Shown: one piece after another, positions 35,342-45,100 of the stretch
Numbering within the stretch: the first letter of the stretch is position 1
Layout of the letters: each line of letters opens with the position of its first letter
Source of the DNA: Sorangium cellulosum
Lineage (GTDB): Bacteria > Myxococcota_A > Polyangia > Polyangiales > Polyangiaceae
Assembly: GCF_002950945.1 (NCBI RefSeq)
Contig: NZ_CP012673.1
Span: 1,364,001 to 1,428,000, forward strand
DNA length: 64,000 nucleotides
Reading direction: 5' to 3'
Made by a program: the position numbers and the translations under genes
Notes under the pieces: model-generated
Databases searched by the model: none
Seen by the model: the letters and a program-made list of their open reading frames with translations, nothing else
Told to the model about the DNA's origin: nothing

Positions 35342-37714
35342 ATGGATCCGCGCGCGCCCAGGCCGCCGCGCGGGCGGGCCGCGTCCGCGCGGGCGTCATG
35401 GCTGCTGCTCGCGCTGGGCCTCGCCGGCTGCTCCACCCCCGCGGCCGGCCCGCCGGGGGCCGGCGGGCCGGATGCCGGCGCGCCGGAGGAGCCCTGCGCG
35501 CCGGGCACGCTGCGGCTGGAGAGCGGCAGTTGCCAGCCGGCGGGGCTGCCGCCCGAAATGCCCTGTCCGCCGGGCGAGGTCGTGGTGTCCGACGGGCGGT
35601 GTCGCGCTGCCGGCGTGCCGCCGGACGGCTGCGGCGAGGGGTTCGCGTGGGACGGCAGGGGAGGCTGCGAGGTGATCCTCCCGGCGCCCTGTCTGGCGGC
35701 GCAGGTGGCCGTCCCCGGGGACAGCACGTGCCGCGACATCGCGGCCTGCGGCCTCAGCAGCTACGGGATCATCCCTGTCGACGCCGACACGCAGCACGTG
35801 AACGCCGCGTACCGCGGGGGCGACAGCGACGGATCGAGGCAGCGGCCGTGGACGCGTATCCAGGATGGCATCGACGCGGTGAAGCCCGGCGGGATCGTCG
35901 CGGTCGCCGCGGGACGCTACCTGGAAGACGTGGTGGTCGACGGGAAGCCGGCGACGGTATGGGGGCGGTGCCCTGGCCTGGTCGATCTGTCGGGCGTGGG
36001 CGAGAGGGCGCTCTCGATCCGCGGCAGGCAGGCCCGCGGATCCGTGCTGCGCGGCGTCGCGATCACCGGGCCGGGAGCGGGCGTCCGGGTGGATGGCTCG
36101 GAGGACATCCTCCTCGACCGGGTGAGGATACACGCCACGGGCGCCCGCGGGCTCGAAGCGCGGCACCCCGCGACCGTGACGCTCCGGGACTCCCTTGTGG
36201 AGGACACGCGCGACGCAGCCGTCGCCGCCTTCGGCGGGCGAATGCGCGTCGAGCGGACCGTCGTCCGAAGGACGAGGCCGAACCAGGAGGGGAAGGGAGG
36301 GCGCGGCATCGGCGCTCAGCCTTATTCCGCGGCGCAGGGTCGCCCCCGCCTCGAGGTCGTGTCGTCCGTCATCGACGCGAACACCGAGGTCGGCATCTAC
36401 GCGGTGGGATCGGACGTCCACATCGAGGACTCCGTCGTGCGCAGGACGCGCTGGCGCGACACGGCCGGCGGCAGCGCCGCGGGATTTGGCATCTTCATCG
36501 GCCGAGCCATCGAGGATCGGCTCACCTCCGTCGCGACCATCGCGCGATCGCTGGTCGAGCAGAGCCACGAGGCGGGCATCTCCGTCCGGAGCTCGGACGT
36601 GGTGATCGAGTCGACGGTCGTCCGCGGCACGAGGTCGAACGCGAGCGGCCTCGGCGGGGAGGGCGTCCTCGTCTCGAACGAGATCGAGGCGCCGCGGAGC
36701 GCGCGGGCGACCCTCAAGAACGTCCTCGTGGACGGGAACCGCGAGGGCGGGGTCTCCGTGGTCGGCGCCGACGCGTCGATCGAGGCGACGGTCGTGCGGG
36801 GCACGCTCCCGAACGAGCGCGGCTCCTATGGAGTCGGGATCAACGCGGCGTACCGCGTCGAGACGCTGGAGGCCGCGCGCGTCGACATCCGCGGCTCCGT
36901 GGTCGAGGACAACCACCACACGGGCATCCAGTTTCATAACGCGAGCGGCTCGATCGAGGCGACCCGGATCCAGGGCACCCGGCCCGGTCGCGGCGGTTAT
37001 CACGGCTACGGGATCCTCGCGGCCCGGACCGAGGAGATCCCGGAGCAGCCGCTCGACCTCACGATCCTGAGCTCGGCTGTGGAGGGCAACCGCACCGTGG
37101 GTGTCCTCCTATCGGACATGAACGCCACGCTCGAGTCGACCGTCGTGCGCGACACCGCGCCGGAGCTCCGGAGTGGCATGCGGGGCATGGGGATCGCCAT
37201 CCAGAGTACGGGCCTCGCCCCGCGCTCTCCGGCGACGATCACGCTCTGCGCGGTGGAGCGCAGCCACGAGGCCGGCATCTGGGTGTTCGAGTCCGACGTC
37301 GCCATCGAGGGCGCCGTCGTGCGAGACACCCGATCCAACCTCCTGGAGAACGCCTCCGGCGGCGAGACCGAGGCCTCCGGAGGCGACGGGATGGCGGTCA
37401 TCGGCGGCGATATGCCGTCCGCCGCGCGCCTTCATCAGGTGCTCGTCGAGGGCAGCGCGCGCGCCGGTCTGGCGAGCTTCGGCGCGGTCGCCGCCGTGAG
37501 GTCGAGCGCCTTTCGATGCAATCGATTCAGCCTGGATGGCGAAGTGTTCGGAGAGCGGCAGTTTTCATTCGATGGAAGCGGCGAGAACCACTGCGCTTGC
37601 GAGGGCTGGACAGGGGATCTCTGCCAGTGCGACGGCGCGCAGGAAGGAGGCGAGTGCAGCGTCAAGAGCAGGAACGTCGTGGCGCCGACGCAGGCGCTGT
37701 TCCCGCCCCCGTGA
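35342..37714 (+). CDS. Parallel beta-helix lipoprotein 2
   Basis: This is a 790-residue lipoprotein (lipobox LAGC) whose ATG directly follows the previous stop. An N-terminal Cys-containing region (APGTLRLESGSCQ, PPGEVVVSDGRC) resembles short repeat motifs. A GSRQRPWTRIQDGIDAVKPGG segment of the DUF1565/PbH1 type follows, then many helix rungs: VHIEDSVVRRTR, VVIESTVVRGTR, ASIEATVVRGTL, VAIEGAVVRDTR. The C-terminus has an EGF-like Cys cluster (CACEGWTGDLCQC). Both proteins probably sit on the outer surface. Myxobacterial proteins of this type are common but functionally unassigned. Confidence 0.85.
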   Translation: MDPRAPRPPRGRAASARASWLLLALGLAGCSTPAAGPPGAGGPDAGAPEEPCAPGTLRLESGSCQPAGLPPEMPCPPGEVVVSDGRCRAAGVPPDGCGEGFAWDGRGGCEVILPAPCLAAQVAVPGDSTCRDIAACGLSSYGIIPVDADTQHVNAAYRGGDSDGSRQRPWTRIQDGIDAVKPGGIVAVAAGRYLEDVVVDGKPATVWGRCPGLVDLSGVGERALSIRGRQARGSVLRGVAITGPGAGVRVDGSEDILLDRVRIHATGARGLEARHPATVTLRDSLVEDTRDAAVAAFGGRMRVERTVVRRTRPNQEGKGGRGIGAQPYSAAQGRPRLEVVSSVIDANTEVGIYAVGSDVHIEDSVVRRTRWRDTAGGSAAGFGIFIGRAIEDRLTSVATIARSLVEQSHEAGISVRSSDVVIESTVVRGTRSNASGLGGEGVLVSNEIEAPRSARATLKNVLVDGNREGGVSVVGADASIEATVVRGTLPNERGSYGVGINAAYRVETLEAARVDIRGSVVEDNHHTGIQFHNASGSIEATRIQGTRPGRGGYHGYGILAARTEEIPEQPLDLTILSSAVEGNRTVGVLLSDMNATLESTVVRDTAPELRSGMRGMGIAIQSTGLAPRSPATITLCAVERSHEAGIWVFESDVAIEGAVVRDTRSNLLENASGGETEASGGDGMAVIGGDMPSAARLHQVLVEGSARAGLASFGAVAAVRSSAFRCNRFSLDGEVFGERQFSFDGSGENHCACEGWTGDLCQCDGAQEGGECSVKSRNVVAPTQALFPPP

Positions 37715-37793
37715 TCCGCCGCGCGGCGGCCGAGGTCCCGCGGTGACCCGCCTCGCGCGGCGGCCGCGCCGGCGCCGCCGCGGAGAAGCGCGC

Positions 37794-39653
37794 TCAGCGG
37801 CCCGACTCGGTCTCCGCTGGGCCGGAGAACGTCCTCGTGATCCCGAGCTTCTTGATCTTGTCCTGCAGCGTCCGGAGCGGCAGATCGAGCAGCCGCGCCG
37901 CCTCCGTCTGGCTCCCTCCGACCTCGCGCAGCGCGTCGACGATGGCCTCGATCTCGGCGCGCCGCAGGCGCTCCTTCAGGGTGCCGCCGGACCGGGGCGC
38001 GCCGGCGCCCGCGTCGAGCGGGCTGCGCCCGGCGCCGCGGACGCGCGGGGGCAGATCCCGCGCCGTCACCATGTCGCCCTCGGCGAGCACGACGGCGTGA
38101 TCGATGGCGTGCTTCAGCTCGCGCACGTTGCCGGGCCAGGAGTACCGCTCGAGCAGCGAGAGCGCCTCCTCGTCGAAGCCGCGCATGGCGCGCTCGTTCG
38201 CCTTGGCGGCCAGCGTCAGGAACCGCCTGGCGAGCGGGACGATCTCCTCCCGGCGCGCGCGGAGCGGGGGGATCTCCACCGCCATCGTGTTCAGGCGCCA
38301 GTAGAGATCGTTTCTGAACGTCTTGGCGGCGACCATCGCCTCGAGGTCGCAGTGCGTCGCCGCCACGATCTGGATGTCGATCGGCAGCTCCTTCGTGCTC
38401 CCGAGCCGGGACACGCGCTTCGTCTCGAGCACCCGGAGCAAGGTGGTCTGGGCCTGCATCGGCAGGTCGCCGATCTCGTCCAGGAACAGGGTGCCGCCGT
38501 TCGCCTGCTCGAACACGCCCCGCCGCTGCTCGTAGGCGCTCGTGTAGACGCCCCGCTCGCTGCCGAAGAGGATCCCCTCGACGAGCCCCGCCGGGATGGC
38601 CCCGCAGTTGACGCAGACGAGCGGCTTCTGGCGCCGGGGGCTCGCGTCGTGCAGCAGCTGGGCGAGGACCTCCTTGCCGACACCGCTCTCGCCTTGGAGC
38701 AGGACGACGGGCGCCGAGCGGGCGTGCGCGACGCGCGTGACGACCTCCACCGCGTTGCGCATCGCCGCGCTCTCGGCGACCAGCCGGGAATCCTCCGAGG
38801 TCAGCTCCGCGTCGGCGCGCGGCGCGACGACCCGCGCCCCCTCGCCGCGCGCGACCTCGATCCGCCGCGCCGGGCCGGCGCGGCCCGCGGCGTCCCAGGC
38901 CAGGCTGATGAGCTCATCGGCCGACGTGGCCGCGCCGGGGTACGGCGCGACGCCGCAGACGAGCGCGGGCTCGTCAGGGCGCGGCTCGACGAGCGCGCGC
39001 GCCACCGAGAGCGCCTGATCCTCGCCCGCCTCGGGGAGCAGGATCTCCACCGACTCCTCGCTGTAGCGCGCGATCCTGTCGACCGGGCGCAGCAGCGCGC
39101 ACACGCGGGGGCACCAGCGCGCGATGTGCCCCTTCGAGCGCAGCGCCGCCCGCACGACGAGCACCGCGAAGCGGCCGCCGAAGAACCTGGCGCGCTTCAT
39201 CTCCGCCTGGATGGCGGTGCGGACCGCGTCGTGCCCCTCGACGCCGAGCGCCGCGGCGTCGGCGCCCGACGTGACGTGGACCGTCGCCCGCATGCCCCCG
39301 AGCTGCACCTCGTCCCCGGGCCGCACCGAGGCCTGCTGGACGCGCTTGCCCGCGACCCGCGTCCCGTTGGCGGAGCCGAGATCCTCGACCGCGATCTCGT
39401 CGGCCGCGACCCAGGTGAACCGCGCGTGCCGCCGCGACAGGCACGGGTCGGGGATCGCGACGTCCGCGGGCGGCTCCCGTCCGACGACGACCGCGACGCC
39501 GGGGCTCAGCGGCGCGGCCTCGACCCCGTCGTGATGGTAGACGAGCAGGACCGCGCTGCGCCGCGGGCTGCGCTCGAGCGCGATCTGCTCGGTCATGGTC
39601 GTGGAGAGCGGGGCGGTCTCGGTCGGGCCCGCGGTGGGGTGAAGCTCGGCCAT
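37794..39653 (-). CDS. FHA, degenerate GGDEF and AAA+ enhancer-binding regulator
   Basis: This 619-residue regulator has an N-terminal FHA domain (GRE 58-60, SRRH 73-76, NGT 96-98), which binds phosphothreonine. Residues about 140-260 resemble a degenerate GGDEF domain: DRIARYSEESVEILLPEAG, with SEES at the GGDEF position. The AAA+ domain has Walker A GESGVGK (321-327), Walker B LFLDE (389-393) and WRLN, but the sigma-54-contacting GAFTGA loop reads GVYTSA (368-373). A Fis-type helix-turn-helix closes it (579-604). FHA input suggests control by a Ser/Thr kinase. It converges with the beta-helix operon. Confidence 0.88.
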   Translation of the reverse strand: MAELHPTAGPTETAPLSTTMTEQIALERSPRRSAVLLVYHHDGVEAAPLSPGVAVVVGREPPADVAIPDPCLSRRHARFTWVAADEIAVEDLGSANGTRVAGKRVQQASVRPGDEVQLGGMRATVHVTSGADAAALGVEGHDAVRTAIQAEMKRARFFGGRFAVLVVRAALRSKGHIARWCPRVCALLRPVDRIARYSEESVEILLPEAGEDQALSVARALVEPRPDEPALVCGVAPYPGAATSADELISLAWDAAGRAGPARRIEVARGEGARVVAPRADAELTSEDSRLVAESAAMRNAVEVVTRVAHARSAPVVLLQGESGVGKEVLAQLLHDASPRRQKPLVCVNCGAIPAGLVEGILFGSERGVYTSAYEQRRGVFEQANGGTLFLDEIGDLPMQAQTTLLRVLETKRVSRLGSTKELPIDIQIVAATHCDLEAMVAAKTFRNDLYWRLNTMAVEIPPLRARREEIVPLARRFLTLAAKANERAMRGFDEEALSLLERYSWPGNVRELKHAIDHAVVLAEGDMVTARDLPPRVRGAGRSPLDAGAGAPRSGGTLKERLRRAEIEAIVDALREVGGSQTEAARLLDLPLRTLQDKIKKLGITRTFSGPAETESGR

Positions 39654-39864
39654 GGCGACGGGGGCCGAGGATAGACCAAGGAGAGGGGCTTGGGTCTCCG
39701 TACTTCTACCCCTGCTTCCCCGGGTTCCCGCTCGATCCGCTCGATCCCATCGGTACGGCAGCTCCGCGGACGAACGGCCAAACAATCCGGGCGAACGGTC
39801 ATGGCAGACGCGCCGCGCGGACCGCAGCTTGGGGCGGTCGAACCTGCACCGAGGTGAACCGCAC

Positions 39865-40806
39865 ATGGCCATTCCCACGATTCTGGTCTTCGGCGCGACC
39901 GGCAAGATCGGCGGCGCGCTCCTCGACGCGCTGCTGCCCGACCACGCCGCCGGCCGGGTGAAGCTCGTCGCCGCCGTGCGCCGCCCGGACGCCGCGCCTG
40001 CCTTCGAGGCGCGCGGGATCGAGGCGCGCCTCATCGACCTCGACCTCGCCGAGACACGAGGCCTCGAGCCGCTCGTCGGCGCCCTGCGCGGCGTCGACCG
40101 CGTGTTCTTGCTCACCGGGTATGACGTCAAGATGATCGCCCAGTCGAAGGCCGCGATCGACGCGGCCAGGGCCGCCGGCGCGTCGCAGATCGTCCACCTC
40201 GGGGTGCACGCGAGCCCCGACACGACGATCGTCCACTTCGCCTGGCACCAGGTCGTCGAGGCCTACCTCGACAGGTCCGGCGTCGACGCCACGCACCTTC
40301 GCCCGACGTCGTTCATGCAGAACCTGCCGCTGCTCCTGCAGGTCGGCGGCGGAGAGCCCGGCGTGCTGCGCCACTACATCGGCGACGCGCAGACCAGCTG
40401 GATCGACACCGGCGACATCGCCCGCGTCGCCGCGGTCGTGCTTCGCGAGCCGAAGGCGCACGCGGGCCGCGCCTACGGGCTCGGCACGGAGGCCGCGTCG
40501 ATGCCGGAGATCGCCGCGCTGATCGCGGCGGTCACCGGGCTGCCGTGGCGTTACGAGGCGAGGGAGCCCGCGGAGTTCCTCCGGGCGATGACGGCGCTCG
40601 GCGCCGACCCGGTGTACATGGCCTGCGTGCGGAACGTCTTCGAGCGGACGCGGAACGGCTCGCTGAAGGACGCGGCCGACACGTTCGATACCGTGCAGCG
40701 GGTGACGGGCCGCGCGCCGATCACGCTGCGCGAGTACGTCGAGAAGAACCGCGCGGTGTTCTCTTACGAGGGCCGCCCGGGCGACAGGCGGATTGAAACC
40801 GCCTGA
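39865..40806 (+). CDS. NmrA-like NAD(P)-binding oxidoreductase
   Basis: This is a 313-residue atypical SDR with the N-terminal dinucleotide motif LVFGATGKIGGALL and the NmrA/HSCARG pattern VFLLTGYDVKMIAQSKAAIDAARAAGASQIVHLG. The RPTSFMQNLP and IDTGDIARVAAVVL segments match NAD(P)-dependent quinone or nucleotide-sugar-like reductases of this family. The substrate is unknown, and some members are redox sensors. GAGGTG precedes ATG 39865. It is divergent from the FHA regulator with a 211-bp intergenic region. Confidence 0.85.
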   Translation: MAIPTILVFGATGKIGGALLDALLPDHAAGRVKLVAAVRRPDAAPAFEARGIEARLIDLDLAETRGLEPLVGALRGVDRVFLLTGYDVKMIAQSKAAIDAARAAGASQIVHLGVHASPDTTIVHFAWHQVVEAYLDRSGVDATHLRPTSFMQNLPLLLQVGGGEPGVLRHYIGDAQTSWIDTGDIARVAAVVLREPKAHAGRAYGLGTEAASMPEIAALIAAVTGLPWRYEAREPAEFLRAMTALGADPVYMACVRNVFERTRNGSLKDAADTFDTVQRVTGRAPITLREYVEKNRAVFSYEGRPGDRRIETA

Positions 40807-40825
40807 AAGAGCGGGATTTTCGAGC

Positions 40826-40849
40826 CGCCAAGGCGCCAAGGACGCCAAG
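40826..40849 (+). repeat. Three tandem CGCCAAG units
   Basis: CGCCAAG occurs at 40826, 40834 and 40843, just after the reductase stop. Similar GCCAAGGCGCCAAG strings are widespread intergenic repeats in several bacterial phyla as I recall. Here only a short remnant is present. Confidence 0.5.
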
Positions 40850-41015
40850 ATTCAAGAAGAGAGCATGAATCGAGCGTTTTTGGCGCGTTAGCCCTCGCTC
40901 CGCGCGGCGTGGCCGAGGGCGAGCCGCCGCCGGGGCTTGCTGGAGCGGGGCGGGCACGGCGCACATGGCCCGTGGGAACCACGGGCCGGGCGCCCCATGC
41001 TAGTTTCGGTGGCCG

Positions 41016-42086
41016 GTGCGCGGTCGGGACTCCCTCTCTCTGCTGGCTGCATTCCTCCTCCACGCGGGAGGCGTCGTCGCTGCGCGTGCGCTCGCCCCGC
41101 AGGTCGTCGAGGAGCACGTGCGGACGGGGGCGGGCGAAGAGAACGATGCGGTCCTGCTGCTGGATGTCGACGTGTCGCCAGACGGATCCAGGGCGCCGGA
41201 AGACCTTCCGATGGCGCAGCCCCAGGCCCTCGCCCGGACGAGCACCGGCCCCGGTTCGGCGCGCGGCACGCGGGCCGAGCGCGCGACGCCGAGCGCGCAC
41301 GCGCCGGTGCTGCCCGAGGCGCCTTCGCAGGCCCCGAGCTCCGGACCGGCGGCCGGCGAGGATGCGCCGCCGGACCCGGACGCCTACGGCGCGCCTCCCC
41401 CGGCCGCGGCCCCGCCGGGCCTCGGCGGCGTGCCGGTCTGGGCGCTGCCAGGCGTCTTGCCGGGGGCGCCCCCGGCGGGCTCCCTCGCTGCCGTGCGCCC
41501 CCTCGCCCCCGTGCGCCCCGCCCCGCCGCGCTCCGCGAGGAGCGGCGCCGACCCGGGCGGAGGAGCGCCCGCCCTGGTCTTTCCCGCGGCGGGCACGCTC
41601 GCCTCGGCCGTCGCGGACGAGGTGTCGTCGTCCGCCGCGCCGGACGTCTCCGAGAGCTCGTTCGAGCTCACCCTGAACGCGAAAGGCCAGCTGGTCTCGG
41701 TGCGCTTCCTCGACGCGAACGCGGGGAACGGCGAGGACTGGCGGCGCATCGCCCAGGCCGTGCTGAGGCGCTTCTCGGGGCGCACGCTGTCGATGAACGG
41801 GGATTTCGCGGCCGGGGGCAAGGTCACCGTCCACGTGAGCAGCCGGGTCGTCATGCCGGATGGGACGGAGCACGGCATACCGAAGCCGATGATGAAGCAC
41901 GACGCCGGCAAGTCGATCGTCCGCGAAGACTCGCTGGACGATCGCTTCCGATTGCCTCACCTCGCGCCTGCCCCCGGCGAGAAGAAGCCCATGCTGGCGT
42001 TTCGCTTCGATCTCGCGAACCTCGGCGCGCAGCGCCGGAGGGTGGTCAACACACGGGTCGACGCCGTGCCCGTCGCTTTGCCGTGA
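41016..42086 (+). CDS. Periplasmic Pro-rich protein with TonB-like C-terminal domain
   Basis: This 356-residue protein starts at GTG 41016. An N-terminal hydrophobic segment (LSLLAAFLLHAGGVVAARAL) is a signal anchor, followed by a long Pro/Ala-rich spacer (about 60-190). The last part (SSFELTLNAKGQLVSVRFLDANAGNGEDW and beyond) resembles the TonB/TolA-type C-terminal fold. It could bridge inner and outer membranes. No ExbB/ExbD or receptor gene is near, so the functional call stays tentative. Confidence 0.65.
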   Translation: MRGRDSLSLLAAFLLHAGGVVAARALAPQVVEEHVRTGAGEENDAVLLLDVDVSPDGSRAPEDLPMAQPQALARTSTGPGSARGTRAERATPSAHAPVLPEAPSQAPSSGPAAGEDAPPDPDAYGAPPPAAAPPGLGGVPVWALPGVLPGAPPAGSLAAVRPLAPVRPAPPRSARSGADPGGGAPALVFPAAGTLASAVADEVSSSAAPDVSESSFELTLNAKGQLVSVRFLDANAGNGEDWRRIAQAVLRRFSGRTLSMNGDFAAGGKVTVHVSSRVVMPDGTEHGIPKPMMKHDAGKSIVREDSLDDRFRLPHLAPAPGEKKPMLAFRFDLANLGAQRRRVVNTRVDAVPVALP

Positions 42087-42104
42087 CGCCCCGGCGCGCG
42101 GCGC

Positions 42105-45100
42105 TCAGGGCAAGACGCGCACGAGGCCCCATTGCCCTCCGGCGAGCTCGACGCTGTTCTGCTCGTTGTACAGGCGGTCGCCCGGGACACCGAACCGGCC
42201 TCCCGCCCGGTAGAACGGGTTGATGTTCCAGGCGGTCATCGGGCCGATCCCGCTCTGCACGCCGATGGCGAACGACGTCGGGTTCTCGCCCATGGCCCGC
42301 GACGCCGAGCCCAGCGCCCACGGGTTGTGCGGCCACTCGTGGCCCCAGAGGCTGAACGCGAGCTGCCGGCGGTGCCCCGAGGGGAAGAGCACACGCACGC
42401 GCAGCTTGTCCCAGCGCCCCACCTCGAACACGGGGGTCGCCGGATCGCCGTGCGCCGCCGAGCTGAAGACCTCGCTCTGATCGAGCTCGACCAGGCTGCC
42501 GAGGCGCGTCTCCGGCCGCACGCCGAGCCGCGCCCAGATCGGCTCGCTGCGGTAATTGAAGGCCTCCTGGCCGGAGACGTCCCAGTCGATCTCGCCGCCG
42601 AGGTTCGCGAGCGCGGTGCCGCAGTTCCACGAGGGATCCGCGCACTGGAACCGCTCCTCGTCGGTGTGCAGGCCGACCTCGGCCTGATAGACGAGCACGA
42701 GCTCGCGGAACCACTGCGCGCCGCGGCCCTCGCCCCCGTGGGCCACCCAGGCCTGCGCGTGCAGGCCCGGCTTCTCGTACCAGACGGCCCCCTCGGGCTC
42801 TACGACGAGCGCGCCGATCGCGCCGTGCATCCCGTGGTTCACCACGTCGGCCATGTCCTTCAGGTTGACGGCGCCGAGCTCGAGCGGACGCCACACGACG
42901 CCGTCGGGCCCCGACGTGACCTCGCCCGCATACCAGGTGTAGGTCCGCCGCTGCCCCGGCGGCACCGTCTGGGGGGGATTGCGGCCGACGTTCGCGCCGT
43001 CGCTCGTGGACACGTCGTACGCCACGAGCTGCGGGTGCAGCGAGACGTGGTTCGACGGCCTCACCTGGTTCGTGTTGAACCCGTCGACGATCGGCGGGTT
43101 ATAGTTCCAGTGGGGCGTCTTCGGCAGCTCCTCGGGCAGATCGTTCACGAGCGTGACCTCGACGCAATCGCCGGCCGCCGCGCGCAGGAGGAGCGGCTCG
43201 GGCTGCAGCTTGCCCGCCCGCAGGGCGCCGAGATCTTCCTCGCGGACGAACAGGAGGGCGTCCGGATCGTAGAACCCGAACTCCTCGTTGTAGGTGAGCC
43301 GACCGCCGGGCAGGTTGCCGCGCGCCGTGATCGCGTGGACCACGTAGCGCCGCACCTCCGCGTCCGGCGGGCACACCGGCGCCGGGGTCGCGCCGGCGTG
43401 CTCCGGCGCGCCGGGGAGCGGCAGCAGATCCGGCACCCTCTCGCCGTGGACGCGCAGGAGGCCCCACATGCCGTCCCACAGATCGTCCGTGGCCGCGCTC
43501 TGGTAGAGGTAGTCGACCCCGCCGGCGGGGGCCGCCCCGGACACCACGTCGTCCGTGAGATCGAGGTCCATCTTCTCCGAGACGCCGATGGGCTGCCCGT
43601 TGACATACCCGCTGTCCGGACTCGCGCTCTCCCTCAGCCATTTCCTCCCGTGGATGGAGAAGACATGCTGCTCCGCCTGCGCGGCGTGGACGAGCCGCAC
43701 CATCGTGTGGTCGCCCGGGTACGCGCGGAGCAGCGGCGTGGAGGGATCCCCGTGGACGCGGGAGCTGAACACGTTGTGCATCTCCCCCGCTTCCCCGGCC
43801 CTCTGGGCGACCTCGTCGGCTGCGCACCGGCGCTCGGCGATGCGCAGCGGGATGGGCTCGTTGCGGTAGTTGATGAGCTGCGTCCCCGGATCGCGCCACG
43901 AGATCACCTCGCGGAGGAGCGCGTCGGGCGGGTGGACGATGGCGAGCGGGAGCGGCGCCCGCACGAACGTCGGAGGGTTCACCGGGCGCCCGCACTCGTC
44001 GTAGACCAGCGAGTAGTCGGCGAGCATGAGGTTGAACTCGCGGAACGGCCGCCGCGGATCGCCGGCCGGGAAGAGGATGTCGGCGCGGTAGCTCGTCGGC
44101 CCGCCGTCGCTGCGCTCGCCGAGGAGCGCGCCCGTCTCCGGGTCTCGCCAGGTGGAGCCCGCGGGCTCGACGACCAGGCCCGCATACAGGCCGTGGTGCT
44201 GGTGCGACGAGGGCGAGAAATGGTCGTGCGTGAAGGCGGTGCTGAGGGTGCGATCCCTCCCGTGTGTGTTCACGATCGGATCGGCCCAGAAGCGCTGCGT
44301 GGTGATCTGCGCCCCGCGCGGCGCGCCGTCCAGGGTGGGGTGCTCCTCCGCGGCGAGGTGGACCCGGCGGCCCGCCTCCTCGAGCGTGCCGTCGGCGGCG
44401 AGCGCGCCGCCGAGCGCGTTGGCCGCGCCGATGCGCTCGAGCACCTCGTCCGCGGTGAACGTCCCGTCCTCGTAGTTGAAGCCGTTCGCCCCGCCGTCCG
44501 AGGCGATGACATCGTACTTCACGAGGTGGATGTGCTGGCCGGTGGTGTCGGTGGGCACGTAGATCTGGAAGTCGTCGGCCTGGAGCGCGGACGGGAGGAG
44601 GTTCGTCGCGTGGAAGACGACGCAATCGCCCGAGCGGGCGCGGATGAAGAGCGGCTCCGGCGCCTTCGCGCCGTCGCGCGTCGCGTGGTAGTCGCCCTCG
44701 AGGATCGTCGTGCGCAGCTGCGCGTCGTGCCAGCCGGCGCCGTTCACGACGCCGTCGAGCTGCACGTACGCCGCGCGGTAGGTGCGCGTCGGCGAGCGGC
44801 TCGGGCACGGGTCCGCGTAGACGGCGCCGGGCGCGGGGGGGCGGCCGTTCACGAGGAACAGCGCGGCGTCGCCCTCCGGGGTGAACGCCGGGTAGCCGCG
44901 GACAGGGTAGCCGTAGCGCTCGGGGGCGCGCGCGGCGCCCGGGAACTGCCCGGCGTGGAACGCCATGGCGGCCGACTCGGCGCGGGTGCCGTCCGCCGGC
45001 AGGAGCTTGAGGTTGGCCCGGTGGATCTGCACGTCGAACTCGCCCCTCACGCCGAGATCGACGCCGTCCGCCGGCACGCTCGTGACGACGTGGCGCGGGA

